Numbered from the stretch's first letter, positions 31,201 through 45,119 are shown. The stretch: DNA of 64,000 bases from Taeniopygia guttata (GCF_048771995.1 NC_133033.1:3224501-3288500), one strand, 5' to 3'. Notes: generated from the sequence alone by a model not told the origin. Made by a program: numbers and translations.

Positions 31201-34200
31201 GGATTGGATGTGTAAAACTGGGAATTAAGAATGCAGCAATGCCAGTGGTTGGCATGTCCAGACCTGTTGGCTTTGATGGAACTATTCAACTGTGCAAACT
31301 AAAATAGGCACAGCAGTGTTTGCCAGCTCAAACTCCAGAGCCAAAACAGGGAGCTCATTAAGAACACACACTGGTCCTGGCACTGCAGTTGTGCTTTACA
31401 GACCCAACCAAAGATCAAGCACCAACAAAAGCCCAACCTACAATTTAGACAAAATGATCCAGGATTACAACTTTTAGGCATGTAGTGCGACCAAAATGTC
31501 AGCAAGGCAACAGGAAAATGGGCTGTCCTGGGGCAATCATAGATTGACTGATTTAATTTACATTCTGTGTTTATTATCTTCCTCAAAATATTCTGGAGCT
31601 ATGTAAAAGGAACCTTGCTGTTATTTAACAGCCTTTCTCTGGTCAAATTCAGTTAGGCCAAATAAAATCTTAGTTTCCCCGTGGAAGCATGTGTGCTGAT
31701 GGAAGTGAGAGAAGATTCCCTGCTGTCCTGCACCCAGCTGTGCCTGGGGGTGGGGAAGTGCTTTCAATGGCACAAGTGAGCAGCGATAGGCTTAGAGTGA
31801 CATAAAAAATGGACTCAAAATACTGTTTCTTCAAACAGTGCAGAATTAAGTCGGTAGATTCCAAGACAAGTGTGTCTGTGGTAAAGGCCTGAGTGACTGC
31901 AGTAGAGCCACAGCACACAGCTCCTGGCAAGCAGAATGAAATCTTCTGGGCTCTTTCTACCTTTACAAATAATATTTTTTGCTATTATTTAGTTAGAAGG
32001 GGTTTCACCTGTTAGTACTAATCCAATGCTTGAGTGGCCTAGCTAAAACAGACTGACCTAATGTGTTCAAACCATTTTCCAGAGTATCAACATTCCTGTC
32101 TAAAAACCACAGGACTTACATCACTCTTAGTAGCCTTTATGAACTTAACACATTGAGCAGAGAACCTGGGAAAGGGTTGGAGAGAAAGAGCTGTGCTTGG
32201 AGATTTGGGGAGTCCAATGGGGTGAAGCACTGAACATCCTGGAGAGGATGTCATTGCCTATACCACGTTCTCTGGACAACCAAACTGCTCCAGCTTCTGC
32301 ATCTGCCAGTCTGGCACCTTTAATAAGTAATTAAATCACACTGAGGACGTGAATACGTTCTTGGATAAATAATAAATGACAGCTCTCACACTGGCACGAG
32401 AGCACACAGGCATACCCAGGGCAGGAAATCACACACAGCATTTCATTTGTTGCTAATTTATCTGTAACAAAGTGAGGAAGATGCCCTGGGGACTGGTGAC
32501 TAACAAGGAGCATTGTTTATGCTACAAATCCCATCCGGTTATTAGGCTTTGAAAAGTGCTTTGTTTAGCTTATCAGTGCTTCAGCAGGAATGCCAGGGGC
32601 AGTATTTCTGTTCTAAGTGTATTTCTATTCCAATATTACTGACACATAAGAGGTTATGTGTTACCTGAGGGCTGAATATTCAGCTTGTGCTTCAGTGCCT
32701 TGTTAAATCAGGATCAGGATGGTGAACACTGCACAAAACCAAGCCCTGAACACATTTCCTTATCAATTTTACAGCATTAAATTGAAGAACACCTTTACAT
32801 AAATCAAACCTTTCTCAAGGGCCATAGAACACGACAAAGAATAAATACCCTATGGCATATAAATGCCCATAATTAAAAATTACCTCAACATGTTACACCT
32901 TCTGCTTAAATTCTGCACTTCACTTAGGATGTGGATAAATTTGAATTACAAACCTAAGACTGCAGTTATGCAATTCCAAAGTATAACAAGTTTCTGGCAA
33001 GTTTTAGAGATGTTTCACAACAGGACTGATAAGCTGCTACTCTGTCAGGTGATAAAATACCTACATTGTGCCCTTGATTCAAGTTAATATTTAAAAACAG
33101 GAATGCAAGTTTTTTATTGCGCTCAGGTACCTTTTCCATGATGTTAAATGACTTTTAGGGGAGAAGATTTAGAAAGGGAGGGCATTATTTTCAGATGGAA
33201 AAAACTACATTTCATTTCATAATTTGTAAAACCTGAGAGCCCCTTGCCAGCTAAATTAATAACTGGCAAATAAAAGCAACTAAATTGGGAAATTAAATTA
33301 TTAATTGGCAAATAAGGCATAATCGGCCTTGCTGAATGATTCCACACCGACAGTGTCACCGACTCAGCTCCTCTCAAACATTTTTGCTAAGAGGAATGGC
33401 AAACTCAGCCTCATGTAGGTCTCCTGAACCGCTGTAAGTGTTCATCCCTGACAAGTTCAAATCTTAAAGCAGGGATTGCTTTATTGAACAATGCCACGTG
33501 CTCATGGAAAAACCAATAAATGTTTGTGAGCACTCGACATGCTGAAGGCTTTTTAAACTTTAATACCTCTCCTCAAAGATGCTGATGAGAACAGACTCAC
33601 CACTGATGCTTTAGAGCTAAATTTCCATGTGGTAAAACTGGAAGATGTTGTGAGCTGAGCTGTGTTGCAGAGATAAGGTTTATACCCAGGAGCTTCTGGC
33701 TTCATAGCCAACAAACAGATCAGTGTTCATGCCTTCCTTTTGTGGGCAAGAATTAAAAATGCATCAAATCTGGTGGCTGGGGTTTCATACAATGGGCTTG
33801 GTTTTGCAGAATTCTACTAGAATTGTTTTCTGAAATGCACAGCTTTCATTTGAAGCCGAAAGATGTGTCCAGATCTGAAAAGGTCCTTTTTCTCAAAATC
33901 TGACTCACAGTTTCAAAGCCTGGCCCCTGGTGAGGTACCTACATGAAGAATTCCTTTGCAAATCTGACCTGTGGAAATGTGACCTCAGTGAACACCTGCG
34001 CTGTGCTCTGAGAAAGGAATAGAAACATAAGGATCTGATTCCTGAAAAACTTAAAGGCTTTCTCTGGATCTTCGAATTCTAAGTCTGTTTTTCAGAATAA
34101 TTTGCTTCTGAATTTGGGGGTTAGTTTTGGTTGGGCTTTTTCCCTTTCATTTCCTCAAAATTAATTAAATTTACTTCTACTGGACTAAACATTTTATCAT

Positions 34201-37200
34201 TCAGTTCTGGCTGAAGATTCCCAGGAACATATGGGTTAGAACCACCAAAGGTACCCAGATCGAAATATAAGACTGTGAAATAGTCATACCTAAGGGCACT
34301 TGCAAAGTTTCCAGCCTAAAATATTAGGAGGAATGACAATTTTAATAGTGCTAAATATCCCACAGAATTACTACATGAGAGGAAGCTCCTTTCAAATCTG
34401 TCATTTTAGGCAACATCACACTAAATATTTTATTTTGTTAGGACTGTTTAGTCCATCAAAACCTCAAAGCCTCATGACACAAACACTGACTGCCATAATC
34501 AATCTCTAATTCAATCACAGTTCAAATGTTCAAAGGCCAGCTCAGGATTTTGGAAGGGGTAAATTAGTTCTGGCAGCCTTACAGCAATCTCAGATATCAT
34601 CTGTCTTCTCCTTCTATCAGATCCAGCTGGGCAGGCCTCTCATAACCATTGATGCTGGCTAGAGCCAACTCCAGCATCACTGGGAGTGCTTGAACTCAAT
34701 AAATCAGAAATTTGATTATGTGCAGATAATCTATTAAAAATAAATGACAGACTTGGCATGTTTTTCCCAGCTGATCGACTCAGGACAAGACTAAACCACT
34801 GATGTCTTAGCTGAAGGTGACCTCAAGTCCCTTTTTCCTCTCAAATACTCTGTTGATGCAATTGGAGGAAAGAATGTCCATACCAGGTGACACCAGGGCC
34901 ATCTTGCCTTGGGACCTGCTGGACTCAGGAATTCCTAGCATCCATAGAATGCCCATGGCTTTACTGTGTATATAAGGAACTGCCTGGTTTTGCTCCCTCT
35001 GGATCAGCCACCCCTGGTCATCCTGCAAGAGCTGAATGAGTTTCCCACCTTGCTTCACTCAATCAGTGAGAGATCACAAGGAAAATAAAAATGTGATGTC
35101 ACAATCCTGGATTTGAATGATCATTGAATGGTTTTTATTCTTCCTGCACACACACGTATTATTCACACAGTGCAGGATCACTGCCTGGATCTTTGCTGTA
35201 ATTTTAGTCCTAATCAATGCTCTGGGAGCAGAGCTTGAGCATTGCCAGGGTCTCAACAGGCCCTTGCACTCAAGCTGACGAGTTTCCAGCCCCTTTGCCT
35301 GGTGCCTGAGCTCAGCAGCCAGAACTGGTATCATCAGCTACACTAAATATTCCATTTTCCTGTTTTCAGAGCGGCACAAACTCTCTTTCTGCAGACTTGC
35401 TCATGAGTCATCTGGAAATAAACCATAATCTCTTGTCCCCTAGGAGTCATATATAAGTTAATTACTGTACAAGACAAGCTAATACAAAATACACAAGAGA
35501 TTCCAACTTGTTGAAGTTGCAAAGGGCAAGGGAGCCTTTCAGAATTTCCATTGGTTACAGTCTGGGAATGCTGGGCTTCCCTTGAATCCGTATCTACCGT
35601 ATAATCACAAACACATTTTGTTCCCTTTGTTGTAGGAGACAAAACTAAAGAAATGTGGGTGTTATTCCTGTGCACAAATACAGTAGATACCTAATGGGCC
35701 TGGGTGTGTGTGCAGTGTTTGCAAACACAACTGCTCTGAGCTGCAATTGACAGAAACCATCACTGCTTGTCCAGCTAAGAGGATGTTCTGGATCTGCAAA
35801 TGCCCCCAGCCCTGCACTGGAAGTCAGAGGAATGGAATGTGCAGATGAATTTTAGGTGCTACCATGTTAAATAAAATCTGCTTGCCTGGAGTTCAGTGTC
35901 CTGGACTTGGATCTGACCATCGCTGTGGTGTCTTACTCCAACCCTGCCATCCTTGGCTGGGCTATTGCGTGGTTGTTTTCTCTGCAGGAGAGAATCTGAT
36001 CAGTGCAGGGAAAGGAAAATCTGGAAACAATGAAAAGGCCTTTGGCATCTGACACGTTTCTGTTGACAATGGAAACGAATATATTTATAACTTCACAGTA
36101 AAGGAGCAAGATTTTTCCCAGTAGTTATAGAAACACTCTTGTTAAGGCTGGAAAAGCCCTTGAAGATCATTGAATCAAAATTATGGCACAGTAGTTTAAA
36201 ACCTCCATTTGCTCTTATTTACAGATCCTCATTACAGGAGGAAAGAATTCAGGAGGTGCTGAATGATGCTGATTTAAAATTACTCATTTGGTGAATTAAC
36301 TGTTTTAGACCTGGCTCTGACAAGAGACTTGGTTTCCTGAACACTCACCTGGATTCTTTTTGCCATTCAGCTTATGGTACAGAGAGAACCCCATTCTGGC
36401 ATCCAGGAAGGCAGAGAACACACCAGACTTTATTTCAGTGCATTTAAGTGACAGACACAACTGCAGCAGAGGAGGAAAACAGAGAGAATTAGTTTATGTG
36501 TGATATCTATGCTGAGTTTCTGTGACTCTGCTAATCACAGTAAATTATTATTAATGAACTGAAGATGTCAATCAAATTACTAATTTAGTGAAGACTCTGC
36601 TCTAGATCTCTCCCAGGAACCACAGCAACTCCAGCTGCCCCACCTGCCTCCAGTGAGCCCCTCTCCCAGCAGGAACCAGCTGTGGGCATTTATTCTGCAG
36701 GAAGTGTTCTGGACTGGCAGTGCAGGCAGTGCTTACACAGGCTGCTAAACAAGGCATTCTTCTGGCAGCAATCTCAAGGCCTGTGTAAGAACCAGGACCA
36801 AGCCCTTCTCCCTGGAATTAATGTAGGTTCCCTCAAGCAGAGAAGCTTGAAGAAATCCCATTTTTATATTCCGCAAGAAATCAGTAACTGTATTTTTATT
36901 TGCTCATTGCTTTCCTAACTACAAGGTGCCACTTTTGAAATACCCATGAAGTCTTAGGCTGCCAAAAAGTAACAGATGATCTCAGAAGATACTGTTAAAT
37001 TACAATACAAACTTGTGGAATGGGTAAAATGCACCATAAAATCACACAATTTGTATTTGACTATGCAAAAAACCCCAACCTATTACAAAAATCAACAGCC
37101 CAATAATCACATTTGTAAGTGTGAAAGCTCAAGATGTAACAAACATGAAGTCTCATCTTCAAGCATGAACTCACTTCTGAGAAGACAGCTTGTCTTTTTA

Positions 37201-40200
37201 ATCAGCAGCATAAAAATCCAGCTGTCCCATAAAATTAATTTCTATGGGTAAAAATCAGGAGTAGGACACAGCAGGCTTAGGTCTGGTTCTGTCTCACATT
37301 CCTGCTTCCCAAGTGAAACATTTCCTAAAATAAAACAGTAATCTAGGCATAATTACATTGGTTTGCAGTCCCATAAAAGCTTTTTACACAAACAAAAGTA
37401 GTGGAAGTTCCACTTTAAACAATTCAGTAAGTTGGTTTCTAGTCATGCATAAAGGTTTTTAAAATCTGTTTACTGTTTTTAAGTAAATCAGTGTGGTCTT
37501 ACAGAGAAAAATTGTTCAAAGACATCTCATCCCAGCGTAAGGTCACTGTTTATTCCAGCCCAGCATCTGTTTAACAGGAAAGGGACAGAACAGATTTGAG
37601 GGTCCTTCTGTCGAGGCAGCCCCTGGTGTGGGCTCCTGTCCTCCCCCATCTCCAGTCACTAGAAAATCTGTGTAAAACCCTAATTCTCCAGACAAACGTG
37701 TCTGCTAAATACCTTCTTTGAGGCTCTGAGCCATACGGTTGAGATTACAGCACTTAAATAGTTTTTCCAAGTGAATACAAGGATGAAGCACAGAATAGTA
37801 GAGGGAGATATGTCCATCATTGCATTTATAAAGGGATTTCAGGATTTTTAAGGCCCATGTTCTGCACCACTGCAGCTAATGTGAGCTGGGCATCTTGAAG
37901 CAAGTGCAAGGTATATTTACAAGCCATTCACACTTTTTTCACCACACTATAAAAAGATCTAAGTACAAAGGAGAACAAGGGGCCGTGTTGTTAATGCTGG
38001 TGCAATAAAAGCACATTTTTATCTTTAGGATAAATATAACAGAGCGCAGCCCCACGTCACCACTGCCACTATGCCCATCCTCTGGGAGCAAAACAAATCA
38101 CTGGATCCCCAACCACCAGGGACACCTCTGGGAGACACCATGTAATACTTCCCATTGTTTCATGTTTTTCTAACCCTGTTTTATAACATACAGGAAAAGG
38201 AGGCTTTGAACAGAACCCATCCAGGACAAACAGCAACCACATGGCCTCAAAACCTGTTTCAAATAATGCCTCAGTAGTTACAGTTTAAAATACAAAGATA
38301 GACATAACAACAAAGAGCATCAACTTCCCCCTTTCCCTGGCCTGGTTAATTTTTCCTTTTCCATCTGTGAGTATGACCTAATGATACAGACTTTATTTGT
38401 ATTTAATTTTGAGATCTGTAGAAGAGAAGTACCATATACAAGCTGGGTCTATGTTGTTTTTCTTAGCTGTACATACTTGGCTAGGCTTTTCTTCTCTCCA
38501 CACCATTATTTACACTCTGGAGCACTGACTCCAGTGCGATGCATTATCCATGTTATGGCTGTTTATAGACTAGAAGTGGTCTCTGTAACATGTCTGTTTT
38601 TCATGTCTTAAACCAATAAAACTTTTACATTGGGCTTATCAAAGCCATTCTGTGTAGATCTAAGTCAGTTGTGACTGAAATCAGTAATAAAATTTCTCTT
38701 GATGCCCTGTGGAACAAAGCTAAGGCAACACTGAGCTCTCTTAATAAATTCCGCTCCGGTAAAAGTTTTATTTAAAAAATGTGGTTAACCCAAAGCTTTT
38801 AAAGAAGATTAATGTGGACTTATAAAAAAATGTCTGATTTTATTATTAGTAGTAATTCATACAGTTTGTCCTGAAGTTTTCTTTTTCAGCTTCAGTTTGA
38901 ACCATATGTTCAGGAAGTTCAACTGAAAAGCGATCCTTCAGCAATATTATTTTTTTCTAATTAACAATAACCACAGAGGTATTTTAGAGAAACCTACAGA
39001 GTCCCTCAGAAGGTTGTGGAGTGGGATAGATTAAAACAGGATTTTGTCTATTTTATGAAAAATTCACTGAAGCAGAAATGGGTCAGCTTCAGAGGAGTCC
39101 TTCCTTTCCTGCTCTACCAAACAAAGGATTCTGAGGGCAGCAAATCTTAATTTCCATGGGATTCTTTTGTGAAAGGCCTTGAAGGACTCTGGGATCCATC
39201 AGTGCCCCATTGGCCTCGCTGGGACTGAGCACAGGCACAGCAGCACAGCCATGGGGATCCCCAGCCTTTGATCCACCACCCCAGTGGGTCAAAGCCAGTC
39301 AGAGGTGATGGATGCCAAACACAAAGCTCAAGGAGAAGCTGGAAGCTGGGTGCCAGACTGGGTTCATACAGTCTGGATGAGGATTTAGGAATAAACACAG
39401 CTGTTGGCTCAGCCAAACACACTGTGTGTGCAAACAAAACACAAGAGGCACAAAGATAAACCCTGCACTCAAATGAAAATGAGTAAAAAGCACAAATTGG
39501 AGCGAGGTTCATAAAATTACCTTTGGGCCAAATTTCACATTCCCAGTCCTTGTGCACATGATGTAACTGATGGCATCAGGAACATTTTTTATTCTGTATT
39601 TCAAACATGGTTTATCTCAAACTCCCTTTCTCAGTGACAGCAGATGAGATGATGCTGGGTACAGAACCCCTGCACTGAGGGCTCCTGGAGACTTCTTGTT
39701 ACAGCACAGCTCACAAACTCCTCACTGGCTGTTTTTACAACAAAGATCATTGTTCAGCTCAACAGAACAATCCCATCAAAATGGCAGCACAATGTTGTGC
39801 TGCTGTTTTCACTGGGGTCCCTGTCAAGTTGCATCAGTTGAAATGCTGAGAGGTTTTCTTTCCCTGACCTGTCACACTGCTCTGTGCCCCGGAGCTGCCA
39901 GTCAAGCTGTGCTGCTTCTGCTGAGATGCTGTTTGTGCTTTACTGAGTTTGTTGGTGGTGCCAGCCCTGACATTCAATTTTCCTGTTTTCTGACCAGCAC
40001 AAACTCACTGCTGTCATGGCATGTGCAGCCTAATCTTACTGTCCTCACACTCTGCCCCTTTTTGCTCCCGAGACCTCTCTATGTTGTACTTGGAAATCAG
40101 CAGCAGTCTGGGTAAAATGGGATGTGGCAATTGGCTTTTCCAGAAGTACAAACTGCTCCTTGGCTGTGCCTGCTGCTTTATCTGGGATAAGTGGCCCCAG

Positions 40201-43200
40201 AAGTCACCCTGGACAACTCCACCTTGATGCAGCTGCAGTGGTTCTGTCCATGGCACCCATATACCTGAGGGCTTCAACTATGACCCAGGGAGCTTCCAGA
40301 GTAAGATCTACAGGGAAAGAAGCTGTGGAAAGGAAACCCTCCTAGCTGATCTGTAAAACTCTGCACACACCAGTGCAGAAGAGCAAAGGCTCCATTTTTG
40401 CACAGTCACAGAGGAAAACCATGTATTAAAAATAAGAATCACATTAATTTTCACAGTCCAGTGTAGAAAGAGAGTTTATTAATCCTGCTAACTTCCCTGT
40501 AAACATTAAATGACCTCCAATATGTTTAGCATATCTTCATTTTTTAATTTGGTAGGTTGCTGCCTGACCCCCCACTGGAGGCACAGTCCCTGGTTAGAAG
40601 CACTAACCTGCCCTCCCTGCAGACAAAGGTAATATTTACCTCTGTCTGCATTCTGACACATGCCAAACAACGAGCCTGAGCTCTTGGGATCAGATTTATT
40701 TATCCTCTAATTTTCCCACAGCATTTCAAAACCCACTTGGGCTTGAATGATCCTGCAGCCATTTGCATTTATCATTTGACACATGTCAGATCAAACAGCT
40801 CTGTGAAATATCAAACAGGCCTCCAGCATTTTTCTTTTGTGTAGTTTATTGAATCTCTGGGATAACATTCCACAAAAAAACCTGTGGAAGTTCCTAATCT
40901 CACCAGGCTCCAGTCAGAGGTTGCTTGTTGTACTGGGGGGCCGGATACAGTGGAAAAAAGGAAAATGTTCTTTATTGTGGAACTGTGTTGCTTTTCACAC
41001 CTCTTGTGAAAAGCAAAACAATAAGTCAAGGAAACAACCTGGACCCCTAAGTGTTTATAAATCAGCATTTACTGAGTGAGCAGCACATAACAAATGGATT
41101 GAAATAGACTCAGCAAGGAAAACCAGTCTGTACCATTGTGTGATTACCTTCTGATGCAGGTACTGGCAATACTGTGGTGGAAGTGGTACCATCCCACTGC
41201 ATCCAGAACCTTCTAGTGAAGGTGCTTCTGTAATTCTTACCTGAAGAAGTCCTGCAGTCACCCTGGCAGGGAGGAGAACACAGTGTGCTATAAAAAGCCT
41301 GGTTAATTAAAAGGCAGACTTAGAGAGGGTCAGGCTGGACCTTTCAAATATCATTCAGATTTGAACTGCAGGATTTTAATTTGCCTCTAAAATTTCAAAT
41401 CAGATTCCAGTAGAAAGCAGCTGGATTTTTCCCCAGGTATTGCCAAATCCAAACAGTTCACACTGGCTCTGTCCTTTCTTAATGCTGGAATCCCAGTTCC
41501 CAGAAGGATTCTGTGTCAAGCAGAATACTTTCTTTTCCAAGAGCCAGGGATCCCTTTTAGAAGGGTTCCTCTGGATACTGTACCACGATTGAACAGTGTA
41601 GAAGCATTTGAACAGCACAGAAAGGTTCTGCATGCAAGAGATTTTAACTTTCAAAGTGCTTAAGAGGCACATGGAATGCATCAGAATACAAAATAACCAG
41701 TCTCATGAGAACATTCAGTTTGCAGGTTACCTGTATGACAGGCTGTCATTCCTGACTCTTGCCTTGTGAGGACTCTTCACCCAGCTGGATCTCATGGAGT
41801 TTTTTCCCAATACTTGCTCTTTGCTTCTTTGGAGCCATTATATTCTTGTCTTCTCCATGTGAGTGAAGCCTGGGCCTCTCTGCAGGACTCTTGGAGCAGC
41901 TGATGACACAGTGGTTGCTTCCCTTCTTTTAATTTGCATGATAAAAATCTGTCAGCAAATTGCACCTGAAGGGGTGAGGATGGCAGGGTCTGCAGCTCAG
42001 GGGTCTGACTGGCCCCAGCTGGGGCCCTTGGCCATGACTGAGGCTTTTCTTGGAATGGGGCAGTGGAATGTTTGTCACTGTGCTGCTGCCACACACTGAA
42101 GGACTCAGCAGTGCTTGGCATGGCCAAGGCACTCGATATGCAGCCCTCAGAGTGCGGTTGTACAAAAATGCCTTAAGGCACAATCAGAGTTTAACATTAC
42201 AGTGCCCATCGACCTGCAGCTGAAGAGTGTTAGAACTCCTGAGCTTTAACATTTTAATACTTGGCTCTATTTGAATTAAATTTTAATTTGAGAACTTGGC
42301 AAACTGAACAACTTGCTAAGTCTGGTATACAGTGATGGTCAGGCAGCCTCACTGCAAAATCCTGCAGCAGTGTTTGTGTTATCACAGCTGATTACTCAGC
42401 CACTGGGATACAGACTTCTCACAGCTCTGCTTTTATAATGGATCATATGAAACTCTTAGGCACATTGGCTTCGAATAAAATGCAACTATAAAGTACAAGC
42501 ATCACAAGGGAAGGAAGGCATTAAAGGCCATGCAGGAAATGGGAACAAATCTCTGTAACTGTGTCATGCAAGCCCACACAAGGCACAGAGAGTCCCTGAA
42601 CCCTGTGTATCTACACTTTACACCAAGTCAATGTGATTGTTTGTTCCCTTTCCAGACTCCCTACACCCCTCGTGCTAAGTCTTGCTACCAGTTCAGCCAG
42701 AGAAACCAAGGCCAGTTTGAGGATAATGATATAAATAGCAGGAAGTTTATGGAAACTTTGCTGAAATTGTTTGTGTTGAGCTGCAAAGAGGTAAAAGTGC
42801 TGGTTGAGTGCCAGGCAACCCTGCACATATGTCCCTGTATAACCTGTACCTTTGCTATCCTTTTGGAGTCTGTGGACTTCATTTTTACATACTAATTGCA
42901 TACTAAAATAGAGATATTAAGATTTATGAATACTTATTGGTTACAACACACTGGTCTCCAATTGCTTTTTCCCCACTCTGTCTTTTCAGCTGACAGATTT
43001 TATTGTGCCCCTGAGTTGGGAGCTCTGACACCCCACTATGTCAGAGTCGTTCTCTTGCTTGTTTCACTCTGTTTTTACGAAGTGTCTTCATTTTATTCCC
43101 ATCAACTTTCATTGTCTTTAATTATGTCCCTGAACTTGTAAAGCTGTTTCTCCTAACAATGGGTACTTTGGAAAGGGTAACAATTGCTTTTCCATGAACT

Positions 43201-43610
43201 ACAAGGCAGGAAGTGCATTGTTTCTTTAAAAAAATTACCAGATGTTTTTCAGGACTGACTACTAACATTAAAAAAAAAGACAGAAACTATTATTTTCCAA
43301 ATAACCCAAGCATAATTTTGTTATTGTGTGACTCCTGTTTGCATTTAACTGAGAACTGCAGCCTAAGCCAATACTCAAGAAGGAATTTCTCTCAAGCTAA
43401 GTGTGTAAAGTCCATCTATGTGAATACTGACTCCATGGACTCAAATCCATCTGAGTGCATCATGTTATTCCTTATGCTGTTCCTTTCTTGTGCTGTTCCT
43501 GCCAGTCCAAATACTGGCATTGGGGTACCTGCAACTGGTTGTCTTGTGTTCCCTGACTGGAACAAATGAATATTCCTTGTCCTTGCGTGCAGGGATTATT
43601 AACACAAAAT
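25300..43610. other. HOOK1-FGGY intergenic region
   Basis: About 18 kb between the HOOK1 promoter and the presumed FGGY poly(A) site. No exon, RNA gene or long repeat was recognised on either strand; open frames are all short and without family resemblance. One small CR1 fragment lies near 36145-36176. Conserved regulatory elements could exist but cannot be judged from one sequence. Confidence 0.7.
36145..36176 (-). mobile_element. Short CR1 LINE fragment
   Basis: TTAAGGCTGGAAAAGCCCTT followed by GAAGATCATTGA is the reverse complement of the conserved CR1 3' tail. Only about 32 bp remain recognisable. Confidence 0.6.
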
Positions 43611-43636
43611 ACCCAGTGCTTCCCAGCAAAGTGCAT

Positions 43637-43642
43637 TTTATT
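43637..43642 (-). terminator. FGGY: Candidate FGGY poly(A) signal
   Basis: AATAAA on the minus strand, 137 nt after the FGGY stop codon. Cleavage would be expected near 43610-43625, implying a short 3' UTR. No transcript evidence is available here. Confidence 0.5.
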
Positions 43643-43778
43643 TCTCATTAAAAATTAAAATGTATACTTTAAATGATAAAAGGATATTTTTTAACATGGA
43701 TGGTACAGTAAGAAGAAATTACCCGCATCACACATGCCTGGAAATTTGCCTGTTGTTCCCAGTTCCCATGCCTCTGGA

Positions 43779-43860
43779 TCATAAGCTGTTCATGATGGAG
43801 CGATACTCTCTCTGGTGCTCCACCAGCTTCAAAAATACTTCGTATTTCTTGTCATAAAAT
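43779..43860 (-). CDS. FGGY: FGGY last coding exon (C terminus)
   Basis: Encodes [20 protein letters not shown] then SIMNSL and a TGA stop at 43779-43781, after acceptor TTACACAG. This matches the C terminus of FGGY carbohydrate kinase domain-containing protein ([15 protein letters not shown]). The 82 nt begin with the last base of a codon that the exon at 45449-45510 leaves open (AG|A, Arg), so the phases agree. Human FGGY is reported to phosphorylate D-ribulose in the cytosol. Only the C-terminal end, after the catalytic domain core, is in this window. Confidence 0.93.
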
Positions 43861-43867
43861 CTGTGTA

Positions 43868-43911
43868 AGAAAGTTAATGTCAGCAAATGTCAGAAAGTTA
43901 ATGTCAGCAAA
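43868..43911 (-). repeat. FGGY: 24-bp tandem duplication at the FGGY last-intron branch site
   Basis: AGAAAGTTAATGTCAGCAAA occurs at 43868-43887 and again at 43892-43911 (plus-strand reading), spacing 24 bp. On the transcribed strand each copy gives TTTGCTGACATTAACTTTCT, with a good CTGAC branch-point match and pyrimidines, directly upstream of the last-exon acceptor. Confidence 0.9.
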
Positions 43912-44152
43912 GCCTGAGATTTGAAGATTTAAATCCCCTGCAATATATATGTTTACTTGCTTCTCTTAGCATTAAAGACACTTTGACTCTTTCCTAGGTA
44001 GCGCTGCTGCTGGGGTCAGAGCCCTCCCTGTGCACTGCTGGGGCAGTTTCCACCCGAGCTGTGATTTCCAGCTGCAATTCCACCTTTTGTTTCCCTACAG
44101 CCAGCTTGGCTTCTCAGACAGAATCTCTGTTGTGAGAGTGAGGAGACACCAC

Positions 44153-44530
44153 AGCTTCACAGAATTCATTCAGGTGGGAAAAATCCTCCAAAATCACCGA
44201 GTCCAACTGTTCCCTCAGCACTGCCAAGGCCGCCACTGTCCCGTGTCCCCAAGTGCCACATCCACAGGGCTTTTAAATCCCTCCAGCGATGGGGACTGCC
44301 CTGGGCAGCTGTGCCAGGGCTGGACAACCTTTTCCACAAAGAAATTTTCCCAAATATCCAATCTAAACTTTACTCGTCACAGCTTAAGGCTGTTTCCTCT
44401 TGTGCTGTCACTTGTTATTTGGAAGCAGAGCCCAACCCCCTGTCTGTCCCCTCCTGTCAGGAGTTGTGCAGACCCACAAGGGTCACCCTGATCCTCCTTC
44501 TCTGCCGGCTGAGCCCCTTCCCAGTTCCCT
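44153..44530 (-). mobile_element. CR1 LINE fragment in the last FGGY intron
   Basis: Plus-strand reading matches the reverse complement of avian CR1: ATTCATTCAGGTGGGAAAAA, CACCGAGTCCAACTG, CACTGCCAAGGCCGCCACTG, TCCAGCGATGGGGACT, AAATATCCAATCTAAACTTT, TTTCCTCTTGTGCTGTCACT, then GGTCACCCTGATCCTCCTTC. It is inserted in the same orientation as FGGY transcription and runs without a break into the minisatellite. Confidence 0.9.
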
Positions 44531-45040
44531 CAGGAATTCTCCAGCCCCTTCCCAGCTCCCTCAGGGATTCTCAGCCCCTTCCCGGCTCCCTCAGGGATTC
44601 TCCAGCTCCCTCAGGGATTCTCCGGCCCCTTCCCAGCTCCCTCAGGGATTCTCCAGCTCCCTCAGGGATTCTCCAGCCCCTTCCCAGCTCCCTCAGGGAT
44701 CCTCCAGCCCCTTCCCTGCTCCCTCAGGGATTCTCCAGCCTCTCCCCAGCTCCCTCAGGGATTGTCCGGCCCCTTCTCGGCTCCCTCAGGGATTCTCCGG
44801 CTCCCTCAGAGATTCTCCAGACCCTTCCCGGCTCCCTCAGGGATTCTCCGGCCCCTCCCCGGCTCCCTCAGGGATTCTCCGGCCCCTCCCCGGCTCCCTC
44901 AGGGATTCTCCGGCCCCTCCCCGGCTCCCTCAGGGATTCTCCGGCCCCTCCCCGGCTCCCTCAGGGATTCTCCAGCCTCTCCCCAGCTCCCTCAGGGATC
45001 CTCCGGCCCCTCCCCGGCTCCCTCAGCCCCTCCCGGGGCC
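44511..45040. repeat. 31-bp GC-rich minisatellite (about 18 copies)
   Basis: The core GCTCCCTCAGGGATTCTCC recurs about 18 times. In the right half it is strictly periodic at 31 bp (copies starting at 44831, 44862, 44893, 44924, 44955, 44986, 45017). The left half mixes 31-bp units with 20-bp units lacking the CCCCTTCCCGG part. It lies in the last FGGY intron and creates long but meaningless open frames on the plus strand. Confidence 0.95.
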
Positions 45041-45074
45041 CCGAGTCCCCCCCAGCCCCGTCCCCTCAGCCCGG

Positions 45075-45096
45075 GCCCGCCGCCAGGGGGAGCCCG
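45075..45096 (+). promoter_or_regulatory. CTCF-like motif in CpG-rich patch
   Basis: CGCCAGGGGGAGC at 45081-45093, within a CpG-rich stretch at 45020-45120, is close to the core CTCF consensus (CCGCCAGGGGGCGC type). Prediction from motif only. Confidence 0.35.
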
Positions 45097-45119
45097 CGCG
45101 CCGCCGCCCGCGGAATCCG

